The notes: a model not told the origin generated them from the sequence alone. Numbered from the stretch's first letter, positions 18,292-28,415 are shown. The stretch: 64,000 nt of DNA from Novisyntrophococcus fermenticellae (GCF_018866245.1 NZ_CP076458.1:62001-126000); one strand, 5' to 3'. Made by a program: numbers and translations.

Positions 18292-19647
18292 ATGAAGGAT
18301 TCAGAGAACAAAAGCGATTTTTCCACCGGAAGAGTCTGGCATCATATTGTGGCGCTGGCTGTACCGATGACAATTGCCCAGGTTGTTCAAGTATTGTATA
18401 ATATTGTGGACAGAATCTATATCGGGCATCTTCCCGGTGCATCCTCTTTAGCACTGACAGGGCTGGGACTGACTTTTCCGGTTATTACACTAATTGCTGC
18501 ATTTACCAATCTGTTTGGTATGGGAGGTGCGCCCTTATGTTCCATTGCCAGAGGGAAAGATGATATAGAGCGGGCGGAGCGGATTATGGGCAATACTTTT
18601 ATTATGCTTATTGCCACCGGAATATTCGTAATGTTTTTTTGCTATTTGCTCATTAAGCCGATTCTCTATCTTTTTGGTGCAAGTGATGACACCTATCCCT
18701 ATGCCAGACAGTATCTTGAGATTTATCTGATCGGAACTCCATTCGTTATGATTGGAACGGGTATGAATGGATTTATCAGCTCTCAAGGGTTTGCCAGGAC
18801 AGGGATGTTTACAGTTTTGATTGGAGCGGTAATTAACATTGTTCTGGATCCGATTTTTATCTTTGTATTCCATATGGGAGTAGCCGGGGCGGCCTGGGCG
18901 ACAATTCTCTCGCAGCTTGTGTCTGCGGTATGGGTGATGCGTTTCCTGACAGGCCGGAAAACCCTGCTAAGGGTAAAGAGAACTTATACAAAACCGGATA
19001 AAACGATAATCAGGGAGATTACAGGTCTTGGGACGGCCGGGTTTATCATGTCTGCAACCAATGGCCTGGTACAGATAGCGTGTAATAAAACACTGGGGAT
19101 TCATGGAGGCGATTTATATGTGGGAATCATGACGGTATTGAATTCAATCCGTGATGTAATTATGCTGCCCATACAGGGTGTTACTTCGGCAGCACAGCCG
19201 GTTCTCGGATATAATTTTGGGGCAAAGCAATTTGGCAGAATCAGAAAAGCCATTGGTTTTACATCCATCGTCTGTATTCTATATATGCTTATTGCCTGGG
19301 TATTTGTACTCTTATTTCCTGAACCGCTGATTCGGATTTTTAATACGGACTCCAGGCTGCTGACTATGGGTGTTCCGGCTATGCATACATATTTCTTTGG
19401 CTTTTTTATGATGGCATGTCAGTCTACCGCGCAGTCTATCTTTGTGGGACTGGGACAATCCAGGCAGGCTGTGTTCTTTTCTTTATTCAGAAAAGTAATC
19501 ATCGTAATTCCGCTGACACTTTTTCTTCCGGAAATTGCGGGATTGGGTGTAAAAGGAGTATTTATGGCTGAACCAATTTCTAACTTTTTGGGAGGAAGCG
19601 CCAGCTATATAACTATGTTATTTACTGTCAGAAAAATAGAGCAGTAA
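18292..19647 (+). CDS. MATE family multidrug/cation exporter
   Basis: About 451 residues with twelve predicted membrane helices and typical MATE motifs (VLYNIVDRIYIGHLPG, PVLGYNFGAKQFGRI). MATE proteins export drugs or metabolites in exchange for sodium or protons. The start is uncertain: the ATG at 18292 has GGGGGAGG only two bases upstream, while an upstream ATG at 18256 has no visible ribosome site. It stands alone between a terminator and a small gene 29 bases downstream. Confidence 0.9.
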   Translation: MKDSENKSDFSTGRVWHHIVALAVPMTIAQVVQVLYNIVDRIYIGHLPGASSLALTGLGLTFPVITLIAAFTNLFGMGGAPLCSIARGKDDIERAERIMGNTFIMLIATGIFVMFFCYLLIKPILYLFGASDDTYPYARQYLEIYLIGTPFVMIGTGMNGFISSQGFARTGMFTVLIGAVINIVLDPIFIFVFHMGVAGAAWATILSQLVSAVWVMRFLTGRKTLLRVKRTYTKPDKTIIREITGLGTAGFIMSATNGLVQIACNKTLGIHGGDLYVGIMTVLNSIRDVIMLPIQGVTSAAQPVLGYNFGAKQFGRIRKAIGFTSIVCILYMLIAWVFVLLFPEPLIRIFNTDSRLLTMGVPAMHTYFFGFFMMACQSTAQSIFVGLGQSRQAVFFSLFRKVIIVIPLTLFLPEIAGLGVKGVFMAEPISNFLGGSASYITMLFTVRKIEQ

Positions 19648-19676
19648 AAAATAAAGCAAGAAACAGGAGAAAAAAT

Positions 19677-19916
19677 ATGGCTATTAATCCGATGAAATTT
19701 TTACAATATAAAAATGACTATGAGCAATTTCTCAGCCGTCATCCCAGACTGACCAGATTTTTTGAGGTGGTTTCCGAAGAAACACTGAAAGAGGGAACTG
19801 TAATAGAGGTTAACGTTACCACGGAGAACGGGAAGAATTATGTTTCAAATATACGTTTGACAGATTCAGATGTGGAACTGATTGAAAATATAAAGAGGGA
19901 CTTTAAAAAAGAGTAA
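19677..19916 (+). CDS. Small conserved-looking hypothetical protein
   Basis: A 79-residue soluble protein, unrecognised. It is basic at the N-terminus (MKFLQYKNDYEQFLSRHPRL), ends in a charged helix and has a short beta-rich middle (TVIEVNVTTENGKNYVSNIRL). There is no signal peptide and no cysteines. The ATG has a CAGGAG ribosome site and lies 29 bases after the MATE gene, so it is probably translated and co-transcribed. No function is proposed. Confidence 0.7.
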   Translation: MAINPMKFLQYKNDYEQFLSRHPRLTRFFEVVSEETLKEGTVIEVNVTTENGKNYVSNIRLTDSDVELIENIKRDFKKE

Positions 19917-19953
19917 AAACCGTGTCATATTCAAAAACGGGGAGGAAGGGGAC

Positions 19954-21519
19954 ATGGAAAAGAAGTTACTTGTCATAGTACTGCCGGGCATGATACTGAC
20001 AGGATTGTTGGCAGGCTGTGGAATACAGACCCATAAAGATTCCGTAATTGTGACAATGCCGGTTTCGGCGGAGCCGGAAGGTGGTTTTGATCCAATCCAT
20101 GGATGGGGAGTTGGTGAACATATACATGAACCACTGATTCAAAGTACGCTTACTTCAACTACGGTAGATTTAAAACTCCAGAATGATCTGGCTGTGGATT
20201 ACAATGTCAGTGAAGACGGATTGACCTGGACGGTTGATATTCGGGAGGATGTCAGATTTACGGATGGAGAGAAGCTGACGGCAAAGGATGTGGCGTTTAC
20301 CTATAATCAATGCAGGGATTCCAGAAGCCTGAATGATCTGGGCAAATTAAAGGTAGCAGAAGCGGTTGATGAAAATACGATAGAGTTCCATATGAATGAA
20401 CCATTTAACATTTGGCCTTATACGATGTCGGAGATCGGGATTGTTCCTGAACATGCATATGGTGAAACCTATGGGAAGAATCCGGTCGGATCGGGCCGCT
20501 ATATACTCAAGCAGTGGAAGCAGGGAGAGCAGGCGGTTTTTGAAGCAAATCCGGATTACTATGGAGATGAGATTAAGACGGAAAAGCTTACAGTGTTGTT
20601 TATGAGTGAAGAAGAGTCTTTGAAGGCAGCACAAACAGGGAAGACGGATGTTGCTTATACATCAGCGGCCTATGCGGATCAGGAGGCAGCAGGATATCAG
20701 CTCCAGGAGCTTGTTTCTGTAGATACCTTTGGTTTTAATCTTCCCACGGTCAAGGAAAGAGAAGAGGAAGGCACTTTAATCGGAAATGATGTGACTGCTG
20801 AACTGGCGATTCGCCGTGCAATTAATCTTGGAATTGACCGGGAAAGCATTGTTGAGAAGGTATTAAAGGAATATGGGACTCCTGCTTATGGCATCTGTGA
20901 TAAGATGCCATGGTATAGGGGTGATGCAGGAGTTTCTTATGATCCCGATGAAGCCAGGCGGCTTCTGGAAGACGCGGGCTGGACAACCGGGGCGTCTGGA
21001 ATACGTGAAAAAGGCAGCTTAAAAGCGGAATTTACGATGTTATTTGACTCTTCGGATGTTATTCGCAGTAAACTGGCAAGGGAAATAAATGATCAGCTGG
21101 ACAAAATTGGAATCCGGGTGAATCTCTCTGGTATTGACGGGGACATCATCTATGATGATGCACAGAGTCAATCGGTACTTTGGGGACTAGGCTCCCATAC
21201 ACCCATGGAATTATATAATCTCTATCACAGTGAACGTGGGAGCAAGTATGCGAAATATTCTCCTTACTTTAATCCCTCTGTAGACAAATATATGGACAAG
21301 GCGCTTGAGGCTCCTTCTCTGGAAACTTCCTATGAATTCTGGCTGGATGCACAGTGGGACGGAAAGAGCGGCATAAACGGAGATTTACCATGGATTTGGA
21401 TATGCAGCGTAGATCACCTGTATTTTGTAAAGGATGAACTTCATATAGGAGAGCAGAAGGTCCATCCCCATGGACAGGGCTGGTCTTTGGTAAATAATGT
21501 GGATCAGTGGGAATGGTAA
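19954..21519 (+). CDS. Family 5 (NikA/OppA-type) lipoprotein binding protein, orphan
   Basis: A 521-residue extracellular solute-binding protein of family 5. The signal ends in the lipobox LAGC, so it is a lipoprotein. The segment SAEPEGGFDPIHGWG and HIHEPLIQSTL resemble nickel/metallophore-type members; di- and oligopeptides are the alternative ligands. No permease or ATPase gene is nearby, so it must share a transporter encoded elsewhere or act in sensing. It precedes the LytTR regulator by 27 bases, apparently in one transcript. Confidence 0.88.
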   Translation: MEKKLLVIVLPGMILTGLLAGCGIQTHKDSVIVTMPVSAEPEGGFDPIHGWGVGEHIHEPLIQSTLTSTTVDLKLQNDLAVDYNVSEDGLTWTVDIREDVRFTDGEKLTAKDVAFTYNQCRDSRSLNDLGKLKVAEAVDENTIEFHMNEPFNIWPYTMSEIGIVPEHAYGETYGKNPVGSGRYILKQWKQGEQAVFEANPDYYGDEIKTEKLTVLFMSEEESLKAAQTGKTDVAYTSAAYADQEAAGYQLQELVSVDTFGFNLPTVKEREEEGTLIGNDVTAELAIRRAINLGIDRESIVEKVLKEYGTPAYGICDKMPWYRGDAGVSYDPDEARRLLEDAGWTTGASGIREKGSLKAEFTMLFDSSDVIRSKLAREINDQLDKIGIRVNLSGIDGDIIYDDAQSQSVLWGLGSHTPMELYNLYHSERGSKYAKYSPYFNPSVDKYMDKALEAPSLETSYEFWLDAQWDGKSGINGDLPWIWICSVDHLYFVKDELHIGEQKVHPHGQGWSLVNNVDQWEW

Positions 21520-21546
21520 CAGGATAAAGATGTGGGAGATGAAACT

Positions 21547-22251
21547 GTGATAAATATTGCAATTGTGGAAGATGAAGAGGAATATTCTAACCAGATTAAA
21601 AAGTATTTAGAGCGATATGAGAAGGAGCATGGCGAAAAATTTTATGTTACAGTTTTTCAGGACGGGGACGAAATCGCAATAGGCTATAGTGCAAAGTATC
21701 ATATTATCCTGATGGATATTCATATGCAGTTCATGGATGGAATGAAGGCAGCGGAACAGATCAGAGAGGTGGACGCAGAGGTTATTATCATCTTTATTAC
21801 CAACATGACGCAGTATGCTATTCGGGGGTACCAGGTAAATGCTTTTGATTATGTGCTGAAACCAATTGAGTATTTTCCCTTCAGCAGCAGTCTGGAGCGG
21901 GCGATAGGCCGGATTAAGAACCGGGTTCAGCGTTATATTACAATTCCAATAAAAGGGGGCACAGTAAAACTGGATGTATCCGATATATACTATATTGAAA
22001 GCCAACGCAACAAGTTAGTTTATTTTACAAAGAGTGGCGAGTATATAACGACCGCAACATTGAAGGATACGGAAGAAAAGTTTAACGGATTAGGCTTTTG
22101 CCGTGCAAATAAAGGGTGTCTGGTTAACCTGGAGCATGTTGATAGTATTATTAATGGCTGCGCCTGCGTACAAGGAAATAATATTCCGCTTAGCCGGACC
22201 AGAAAAAATATTTTCATGGAAGAACTGACGGATTTTGTAGGCAGGGACTAA
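21547..22251 (+). CDS. LytTR-family response regulator, orphan
   Basis: About 234 residues: a receiver domain at 1-120 (D in ILMDIHMQFMDG, K in LKPIEYF) and a LytTR DNA-binding domain from about residue 135 to the end (VSDIYYIESQRNKLVYF). I chose the GTG at 21547, with GGGAGA eight bases upstream, since receivers usually begin MINIAIVEDE; a GTG at 21532 is an alternative. No histidine kinase is adjacent. The membrane-anchored GH3 gene follows after 130 bases and is a possible target. Confidence 0.9.
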   Translation: MINIAIVEDEEEYSNQIKKYLERYEKEHGEKFYVTVFQDGDEIAIGYSAKYHIILMDIHMQFMDGMKAAEQIREVDAEVIIIFITNMTQYAIRGYQVNAFDYVLKPIEYFPFSSSLERAIGRIKNRVQRYITIPIKGGTVKLDVSDIYYIESQRNKLVYFTKSGEYITTATLKDTEEKFNGLGFCRANKGCLVNLEHVDSIINGCACVQGNNIPLSRTRKNIFMEELTDFVGRD

Positions 22252-22381
22252 ATCTGTGCAATATTCCTAATGACAAAAACAGAATAACTGGAAAAACATG
22301 CAGTTTGTCCCGACGGCGATAAAAACACCTAAATCATGATATAATCCATGCATTGAAAAAGAGAACAAGGGAGGAAAAGAA

Positions 22382-25273
22382 ATGCTGGAGATTAATATCA
22401 ATGATGTAATTGGTGTGCTGAATTCATGTAAACCATATCTAATTGCAATGGCTTGTATTTTAATTGCGGTAGTAATTGCATTTATTATTAGCCGTAAAAT
22501 TGAAAAGGTTAAGAAATATCTGGTGAGGAGCCAGGCGCTAATCTGTGGGCTGCTTGCAATTGTATTAGTAGTAAACCTGATTTTGGTAGGACCAATGTCT
22601 ACTTTGATTGGTCTTGCTACAGGAAGCGGACAGGTAACGCAGGAGACGGCAGACGAAGCCGGTAAAACAGCGGAAGAGATTTCCGGTGAAGGAATGGTAA
22701 TGTTGAAAAATGAAGGAATGTTGCCATTAAATAATCAAAAGAATCTGAATTTATTTGGCTGGGCATCCGTTAATCCGGTCTATGGAGGTGCGGGTTCTGG
22801 ATCTATCAATGATTTGTGGCCGGTAGTCAGTCTTGAAGATGGGCTGAAGAAAAGTGGATTTGCTCTAAATGATGAACTTCATGATTTCTATGAGGGATAT
22901 ACATCGCAAAGACCTAAAATGTCAGAGAGCAAACAAGCATGGACATTGCCTGAACCACCTGCTGAGCTTTATACAGATGAAATGATGGAAAATGCCAGGG
23001 AGTTCTCGGATGTAGCGGTTATCGTAATTTCCAGAGTAGGCGGAGAAGGATACAATGATATGCCAAAGGATTTGAGTAAAGTAGCGTACGACTCAAACTC
23101 CGATGAATATGAGGATTTTCCGGAAGGGCATCATTATCTTGAACTTTCGCAAACAGAACGAAATATGGTGGACAAAGTATGTCATAACTTTGATAATGTA
23201 TTATTAATATACAATTCAGCGCATGCTTTTGAACTGGGATTTGTGGACGAGTATCCTCAAATTAAAAGTGTTATCTGGAGCCCGGGAACTGGTAATGTGG
23301 GATTCAATGCGCTGGGAGAAATTCTAAACGGAACAGTAAATCCATCGGGACGTACTTCGGATACATTTGTATACGATCTTACGAATACACCATGGTGGAA
23401 CAATTCAGATCAGCTTGTATATGATAACATGAAAGATCTGGCAACGCATTCAATTATGGGAACATACAAAATAGACCTGGAACCTAAATTTACCCATTAT
23501 GTAGAGGGAATTTATGTTGGATACAAGTGGTATGAGACCATGGCGGCAGAAGGCGTGCTGGATTATGATAAGACAGTTCAGTATCCATTTGGATATGGTT
23601 TGAGTTATACCACGTTTGAACAGAAAATGGGAGAACTTAGTGAAAATAAAAATGAAATCAGTTTGGACGTAACGGTTACAAACACCGGAGATGTTCCGGG
23701 AAAAGATGTTGTAGAGGTCTACTTTAATCCACCATATACAAATGGAGGAATCGAAAAGGCATCGGCAAATCTGCTGGCTTTTGCGAAAACAGGAGTACTT
23801 AAGAGCGGAGAATCTGAAACGGTAACAATCAGTTTTTCAAAAGATGATTTGGCATCCTATGATGATCTGGGGCACAAGAGCTATGTTCTGGAAGCAGGAG
23901 ACTATGTTATTTCGATAAACAAAGATTCTCATGAAATCATTGATTCTGCAGTATATACAGTCGATACTGAGAAAACATATGCTACAGAAAGCAGGGAAAG
24001 TGATGGAATCCCAGCAGTAAATCAGTTTGAATCTGCAAAGGGGAATTTTGAATATCTTTCACGTAAAGACAGCTTTGCTAATTATGATGAGGCCACAAAA
24101 GCTCCGGAGTCATTAGTACTTGAAGATGAATATGTGGATGGATTCTTTAATAATGAAACATTTGATTATACTACGTTCATTGATGACAGCGTGGAAATGC
24201 CGGTTACAGGTGCTCACAACGGACTTGATCTGGCTGATATGAGAGGGCTTGATTATAATGATGCAAAATGGGAAGACCTTCTTGATCAGATGACCGTACA
24301 GGAAATGAGTGATTTAACCGGGTTGGCAGGATTTCAGACAGCAGCAGTGGCATCTGTAAATAAGGCAGCTACTGTAGACTGTGACGGACCAGCATCTATT
24401 AATAATAATTTTACAGGCACAGGATCTATCGGATTCCCGGTAGCTGTAATGATTGCCTCTACATGGAACAAGAATCTGGCATATGATTTTGGTGAAAGTA
24501 TTGGTAAGATGGCAAATGAGATGAATGTAAACGGTTGGTATGCGCCGGCTATGAATACACACCGTACACCATTTGGAGGGCGTAATTTCGAGTATTATTC
24601 CGAAGATGGAGTACTTGCAGGAAATATAGCGTCAAATGCAGTGAAAGGTGCAAGCAGCCGTGGAGTGTATGCTTACATAAAGCATTTTGCAATGTATGAT
24701 TCCAATGCCATGATGGTGTCTATTTGGTCCAATGAACAGTCTATGCGTGAGATTTATTTTAAACCATTTGAAATCGCGGTGAAAGATGGTGGTGCAAGTG
24801 CAGTAATGGAAGCATGGAGTTATATTGGAAACCGCTGGGCAGGAGGTATGAGTGAATTGCTGCAAACAGTCCTGCGTGACGAATGGGGATTCAAAGGATT
24901 TGTCCTGACTGATAACTTCGCGAATTCCGGATGGGGATTTATGAATGCGGATCTGGCGTTTAATAATGGAGTAGATGCCCTGCTCACAACTTATGATTCA
25001 GGGCTTAACCGTATGCAGGATGCGTCTAAACCATCAAATGTCGCAGCGTTGAGACGTGCAAGTAAGAATATTATGTATACTGTAGTAAACAGCAGCGCAT
25101 ATTCTGAAGGAAATGCAAAGGTTGGAATGGAAAGCTGGAAGATTGCGCTTATTGCAGCAGATGTGGCTATTATAGCAGTTATGGCGGTTGTGGAAATTCT
25201 TGTAGTGCGTAAGGGATATGCCAGAAGAAAAAACACGATGCATGCAGAGGAATCAACAAAAGGTGAGGCATAG
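22382..25273 (+). CDS. Membrane-anchored GH3 glycosidase with permuted domain order
   Basis: A 963-residue GH3 enzyme with its domains in reversed order. Two membrane helices (about 17-37 and 50-70) come first. The GH3 C-terminal-type sandwich follows (MVMLKNEGMLPLN, near 105), then the fibronectin-like part (PFGYGLSYTTFE, near 402) and finally the TIM-barrel domain from about 620. Its probable nucleophile is D844 in VLTDNF, where most members have TDW. A third helix at about 920-942 and a basic tail end the protein. The positive loops predict both ends anchored and the catalytic part outside. Reversed GH3 enzymes are known from rumen Clostridia; substrate is unknown. Confidence 0.88.
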   Translation: MLEININDVIGVLNSCKPYLIAMACILIAVVIAFIISRKIEKVKKYLVRSQALICGLLAIVLVVNLILVGPMSTLIGLATGSGQVTQETADEAGKTAEEISGEGMVMLKNEGMLPLNNQKNLNLFGWASVNPVYGGAGSGSINDLWPVVSLEDGLKKSGFALNDELHDFYEGYTSQRPKMSESKQAWTLPEPPAELYTDEMMENAREFSDVAVIVISRVGGEGYNDMPKDLSKVAYDSNSDEYEDFPEGHHYLELSQTERNMVDKVCHNFDNVLLIYNSAHAFELGFVDEYPQIKSVIWSPGTGNVGFNALGEILNGTVNPSGRTSDTFVYDLTNTPWWNNSDQLVYDNMKDLATHSIMGTYKIDLEPKFTHYVEGIYVGYKWYETMAAEGVLDYDKTVQYPFGYGLSYTTFEQKMGELSENKNEISLDVTVTNTGDVPGKDVVEVYFNPPYTNGGIEKASANLLAFAKTGVLKSGESETVTISFSKDDLASYDDLGHKSYVLEAGDYVISINKDSHEIIDSAVYTVDTEKTYATESRESDGIPAVNQFESAKGNFEYLSRKDSFANYDEATKAPESLVLEDEYVDGFFNNETFDYTTFIDDSVEMPVTGAHNGLDLADMRGLDYNDAKWEDLLDQMTVQEMSDLTGLAGFQTAAVASVNKAATVDCDGPASINNNFTGTGSIGFPVAVMIASTWNKNLAYDFGESIGKMANEMNVNGWYAPAMNTHRTPFGGRNFEYYSEDGVLAGNIASNAVKGASSRGVYAYIKHFAMYDSNAMMVSIWSNEQSMREIYFKPFEIAVKDGGASAVMEAWSYIGNRWAGGMSELLQTVLRDEWGFKGFVLTDNFANSGWGFMNADLAFNNGVDALLTTYDSGLNRMQDASKPSNVAALRRASKNIMYTVVNSSAYSEGNAKVGMESWKIALIAADVAIIAVMAVVEILVVRKGYARRKNTMHAEESTKGEA

Positions 25274-25274
25274 A

Positions 25275-25889
25275 ATGAACAGAAAGACTGACGATACAGC
25301 AGAAAAAGGGCTCTGGAATCGTTTCAAGGGTAGCCATCCCGCAATCGCTGAGTTTCTCGTTTTCTTCATTATAAGTAATGGAGTGACGATTTTGCAGATG
25401 GTTATGATGCCTGCCATCAAATATATATTCAGTCTTACGCCGCTTGTAAGCACCAGCTTTCAGATACTCCCGATGGGACACAATCTGGACGGAAGCATTT
25501 ACTATGTATTTGACTATGCCTCGGGCTCCATCGGGGCTGGAGGCGGAGGCGGACTGGCATACTTCCTGGCAGTGGAAATTACGTTGCTGTCCGCACAGAT
25601 TATCAATTTTTTCCTTCAAAGGAACGTGACGTTCAAATCAAATACAAGTGTTGTGAAAGCAGCGGTATGGTATTTTATTGCGTGGGTGATTATTTCTGTA
25701 GGAGCATCGGCCCTTCAGGGACTTTATAAAACACCGATTTATAATTTTTTCATGGGAATTATGGGAGAATCCGCAGGAATGACAATTGCAGATATTATTA
25801 CGATGTTGATCAACAGTGTAATTTCGTTCTGGGTATTTTTCCCGATTATGAAGATTATCTTTAAAGATAAAAAAGGGACGAGCAACTGA
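25275..25889 (+). CDS. GtrA-like small membrane protein
   Basis: A 204-residue protein with about four membrane helices. INFFLQRNVTFKS (near residue 115) matches the conserved end of GtrA proteins, which are thought to flip lipid-linked sugars. A long loop between helices 1 and 2 contains five consecutive glycines, which is unusual. The ATG at 25275 lies just after the GH3 stop with AGGTGAGG six bases upstream, so the two are co-translated. Co-operation with the surface glycosidase is an inference. Confidence 0.75.
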   Translation: MNRKTDDTAEKGLWNRFKGSHPAIAEFLVFFIISNGVTILQMVMMPAIKYIFSLTPLVSTSFQILPMGHNLDGSIYYVFDYASGSIGAGGGGGLAYFLAVEITLLSAQIINFFLQRNVTFKSNTSVVKAAVWYFIAWVIISVGASALQGLYKTPIYNFFMGIMGESAGMTIADIITMLINSVISFWVFFPIMKIIFKDKKGTSN

Positions 25890-25900
25890 GTATAGGGAAA

Positions 25901-25951
25901 AGCGGTAGTATCTGTGGGGATTTGAGAATACAGATACTGCCGCTCTTTTAT
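25901..25951 (+). terminator. Terminator between the GtrA-like and second GH3 genes
   Basis: AGCGGTAGTATCTGT pairs with ACAGATACTGCCGCT (one wobble), loop of 14 bases, followed by CTTTTAT. It separates the membrane GH3 unit from the next GH3 gene, or attenuates read-through. Confidence 0.8.
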
Positions 25952-25982
25952 AAAATAGTTTAGAAAGGCAGCAAAAAAAGGC

Positions 25983-28415
25983 ATGAGACATACAGATATC
26001 ATAAATAAAATGACAATTGAGGAAAAGGCGGCATTTCTGAGTGGAGCATCTGAGTGGGAGTCGCGGGAAATCAGCAGACTCAATATACCAGCAGTGTTTT
26101 TTTCCGACGGCCCTCATGGTATCAGAAAACAGGAGGGGGCAGGAGATCATCTGGGGTTGAATGCTTCTGTGCCTGCGACCTGTTTCCCACCGGCTGCAAC
26201 TGTTTGCAACAGTTGGAATGAGAAGTTGGGGGAGGAGGTCGGGGAAGCGCTCGGCGAAGAAGCGGCAGCTTTAGGCGTAGATGTCCTTCTGGGACCGGGG
26301 CTGAACATCAAGAGAAGTCCGCTGTGCGGAAGAAACTTCGAGTATTTTTCGGAAGACCCGTATCTTGCCGGAAAAATGGCTGCCGCATACATCCGGGGGA
26401 TCCAGAGCAAGGGAGTCTATGCATGTCCCAAGCATTTTGCTGTGAATAGTCAGGAATTGCGAAGAATGGCAATGAATTCGGTAATTGATGAACGTACGCT
26501 CCGGGAAATCTATCTGGAGGGCTTTGAGATAGCCGTAAAAGAAGGCGGAGCAAAGGCAATTATGACAAGCTACAATGAAATAAACGGTGTCTATGCCAAT
26601 GAAAACGGACACCTGCTGAAGGAAATTCTCAGGGAGGAATGGGAATTTGACGGAATTGTTGTGACGGATTGGGGCGCATCCAACGATCATGTGAAGGGTG
26701 TTGCATGCCGTTCAAATCTGGAAATGCCTGATCCGGGGTTGGAGCCGGCGAGAGAACTTCTGGAGGCTGTCGAAAACGGTGGTCTTACGACGGAAGAACT
26801 GGACGCATGTGTAGATGATCTGTTGGAGGCAGTCCTGACACTGGAAGAAAACAGGAAAGCCCACTGTTCCAATGATTTTGATGCTGAAGCGCATCATGCC
26901 CTGGCAAAAAAGGCTGCATTAGAGAGCATTGTTCTTTTAAAGAATGAGAACAAACCCTTACCTCTGCTGCCATTAAAAGAGAACTGCCGCGTGGCGCTAA
27001 TCGGGGATTTTGCGTTGGTGCCAAGGTATCAGGGAGCAGGATCCTCCATGGTAAATCCTACGCAGCTGGAAACGATGGAAAATATGATTGGCAAGTACCC
27101 AGTCAACTGTCTCGGGTGCGAGCCGGGTTACAGAAGGAACGGAGAACCGGATGAGGCATTAAAAAATGCGGCGGTTCGTCTGGCACAGACGGCAGATGTG
27201 GTGCTTTATTGCTTTGGCTTAGACGAACTGAGTGAATCTGAAGGAATGGATCGGGAACATATGAGGATTCCGAAAAAACAGATAGAGCTTCTTGAAGCAT
27301 TGGCAGAGGCAAACCCCAATATTGTAGGTGTTTTAAGTGCCGGCTCCGCAGTGGAGATGCCGTGGCATAATTACTGCCGTTCTATTGTACACGGATATCT
27401 GGGAGGACAGGCAGGGGCAGGAGCCATGTTGGATGTCCTGACAGGAAAAGTCAATCCGTCAGGACGGCTGAACGAGACTTACCCGCTGAAGTATGAAGAT
27501 ACTCCGGCCTTCAGGTATTGCCCTGGCAGAGAGAGAAATTCTGAGTATCGGGAAAGTATTTTTGTCGGATATCGCTATTATGATACAAAGGGTGCAGAAG
27601 TTCAGTATCCGTTTGGATATGGTCTGTCTTATACGGAATTTTCATATTCAGATTTGAAGCTCAGTTCCACCGGGACAGAGTTTACAGTCTCAAATATCGG
27701 AGACAGAGATGGGGCGGAAGTAGTTCAGATGTATATCAGCGGTCCGAAGAAAGACATCTTCCGGCCTGAAAAAGAGCTAAAAGGATTTCGGAAAATTTTT
27801 CTTAAAAAAGGAGAGAGCATGCAGGTGAGGATTCCGTTTGATGAGCGGACCTTCCGGTACTGGAACGTAAAGACAGAAGCGTGGGAAAAAGAAGGTGGCG
27901 ATTATGTAGTATGCATTGGAGCGAATGCCATGGATATTCTTTTGTCAGAGAATATAAGAATAGAAGGGAGCACGCAGGAGAATCCGTATGATACCGGAAA
28001 GATGAAGTCCTATTACAAGGGAGAGATACAGGATGTGCCTGATTCGGAATTTGAAGAACTTTTGGGGCATGGAATTCCTGATGGTTCCTGGTCTGGAGAA
28101 CTGGGAAGAAACGATGCTATCTGTCAACTCTATTATTCGAAAAGTGTCTTGGCGAGGCTGATCTATCGGATACTTACAAGCATAAAGAAAAAGAGTGAGG
28201 CGAAGGGAAAGCCGGATTTGAATATTCTGTTTATCTACAATATGCCATTTCGTGGAATTGCTAAGATGACGCATGGAGCTGTAAACATGTATATGGCGGA
28301 TGGAATGGTGGAGGCAGCTAACGGTCATCTGTTCCGGGGATTGAGGATGATCATCGGTGGATTTTTCAGAAATAAAAGACAGAACCGGGAATATGAAAAG
28401 GAAATCTCAGGATGA
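25983..28415 (+). CDS. GH3 beta-glucosidase/xylosidase, conventional order
   Basis: An 810-residue cytoplasmic glycoside hydrolase with no signal peptide. Order is the usual one: TIM barrel at residues 1-290 with nucleophile D229 (VVTDWGAS) and KHFAVNSQE; alpha/beta sandwich at about 310-520 (SIVLLKNENKPLPL); fibronectin-like domain at about 560-660 (PFGYGLSYTEFSY); and an extra C-terminal tail of about 130 residues seen in other clostridial members. It probably splits imported beta-linked oligosaccharides. Start ATG at 25983 has a moderate site (AAAGGCAG). Exact specificity cannot be read. Confidence 0.92.
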   Translation: MRHTDIINKMTIEEKAAFLSGASEWESREISRLNIPAVFFSDGPHGIRKQEGAGDHLGLNASVPATCFPPAATVCNSWNEKLGEEVGEALGEEAAALGVDVLLGPGLNIKRSPLCGRNFEYFSEDPYLAGKMAAAYIRGIQSKGVYACPKHFAVNSQELRRMAMNSVIDERTLREIYLEGFEIAVKEGGAKAIMTSYNEINGVYANENGHLLKEILREEWEFDGIVVTDWGASNDHVKGVACRSNLEMPDPGLEPARELLEAVENGGLTTEELDACVDDLLEAVLTLEENRKAHCSNDFDAEAHHALAKKAALESIVLLKNENKPLPLLPLKENCRVALIGDFALVPRYQGAGSSMVNPTQLETMENMIGKYPVNCLGCEPGYRRNGEPDEALKNAAVRLAQTADVVLYCFGLDELSESEGMDREHMRIPKKQIELLEALAEANPNIVGVLSAGSAVEMPWHNYCRSIVHGYLGGQAGAGAMLDVLTGKVNPSGRLNETYPLKYEDTPAFRYCPGRERNSEYRESIFVGYRYYDTKGAEVQYPFGYGLSYTEFSYSDLKLSSTGTEFTVSNIGDRDGAEVVQMYISGPKKDIFRPEKELKGFRKIFLKKGESMQVRIPFDERTFRYWNVKTEAWEKEGGDYVVCIGANAMDILLSENIRIEGSTQENPYDTGKMKSYYKGEIQDVPDSEFEELLGHGIPDGSWSGELGRNDAICQLYYSKSVLARLIYRILTSIKKKSEAKGKPDLNILFIYNMPFRGIAKMTHGAVNMYMADGMVEAANGHLFRGLRMIIGGFFRNKRQNREYEKEISG

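Noticed and set aside
26271..26690. Minus-strand frames inside the second GH3 gene
   Set aside because: They run opposite a complete GH3 coding sequence and show no start signals or family match.
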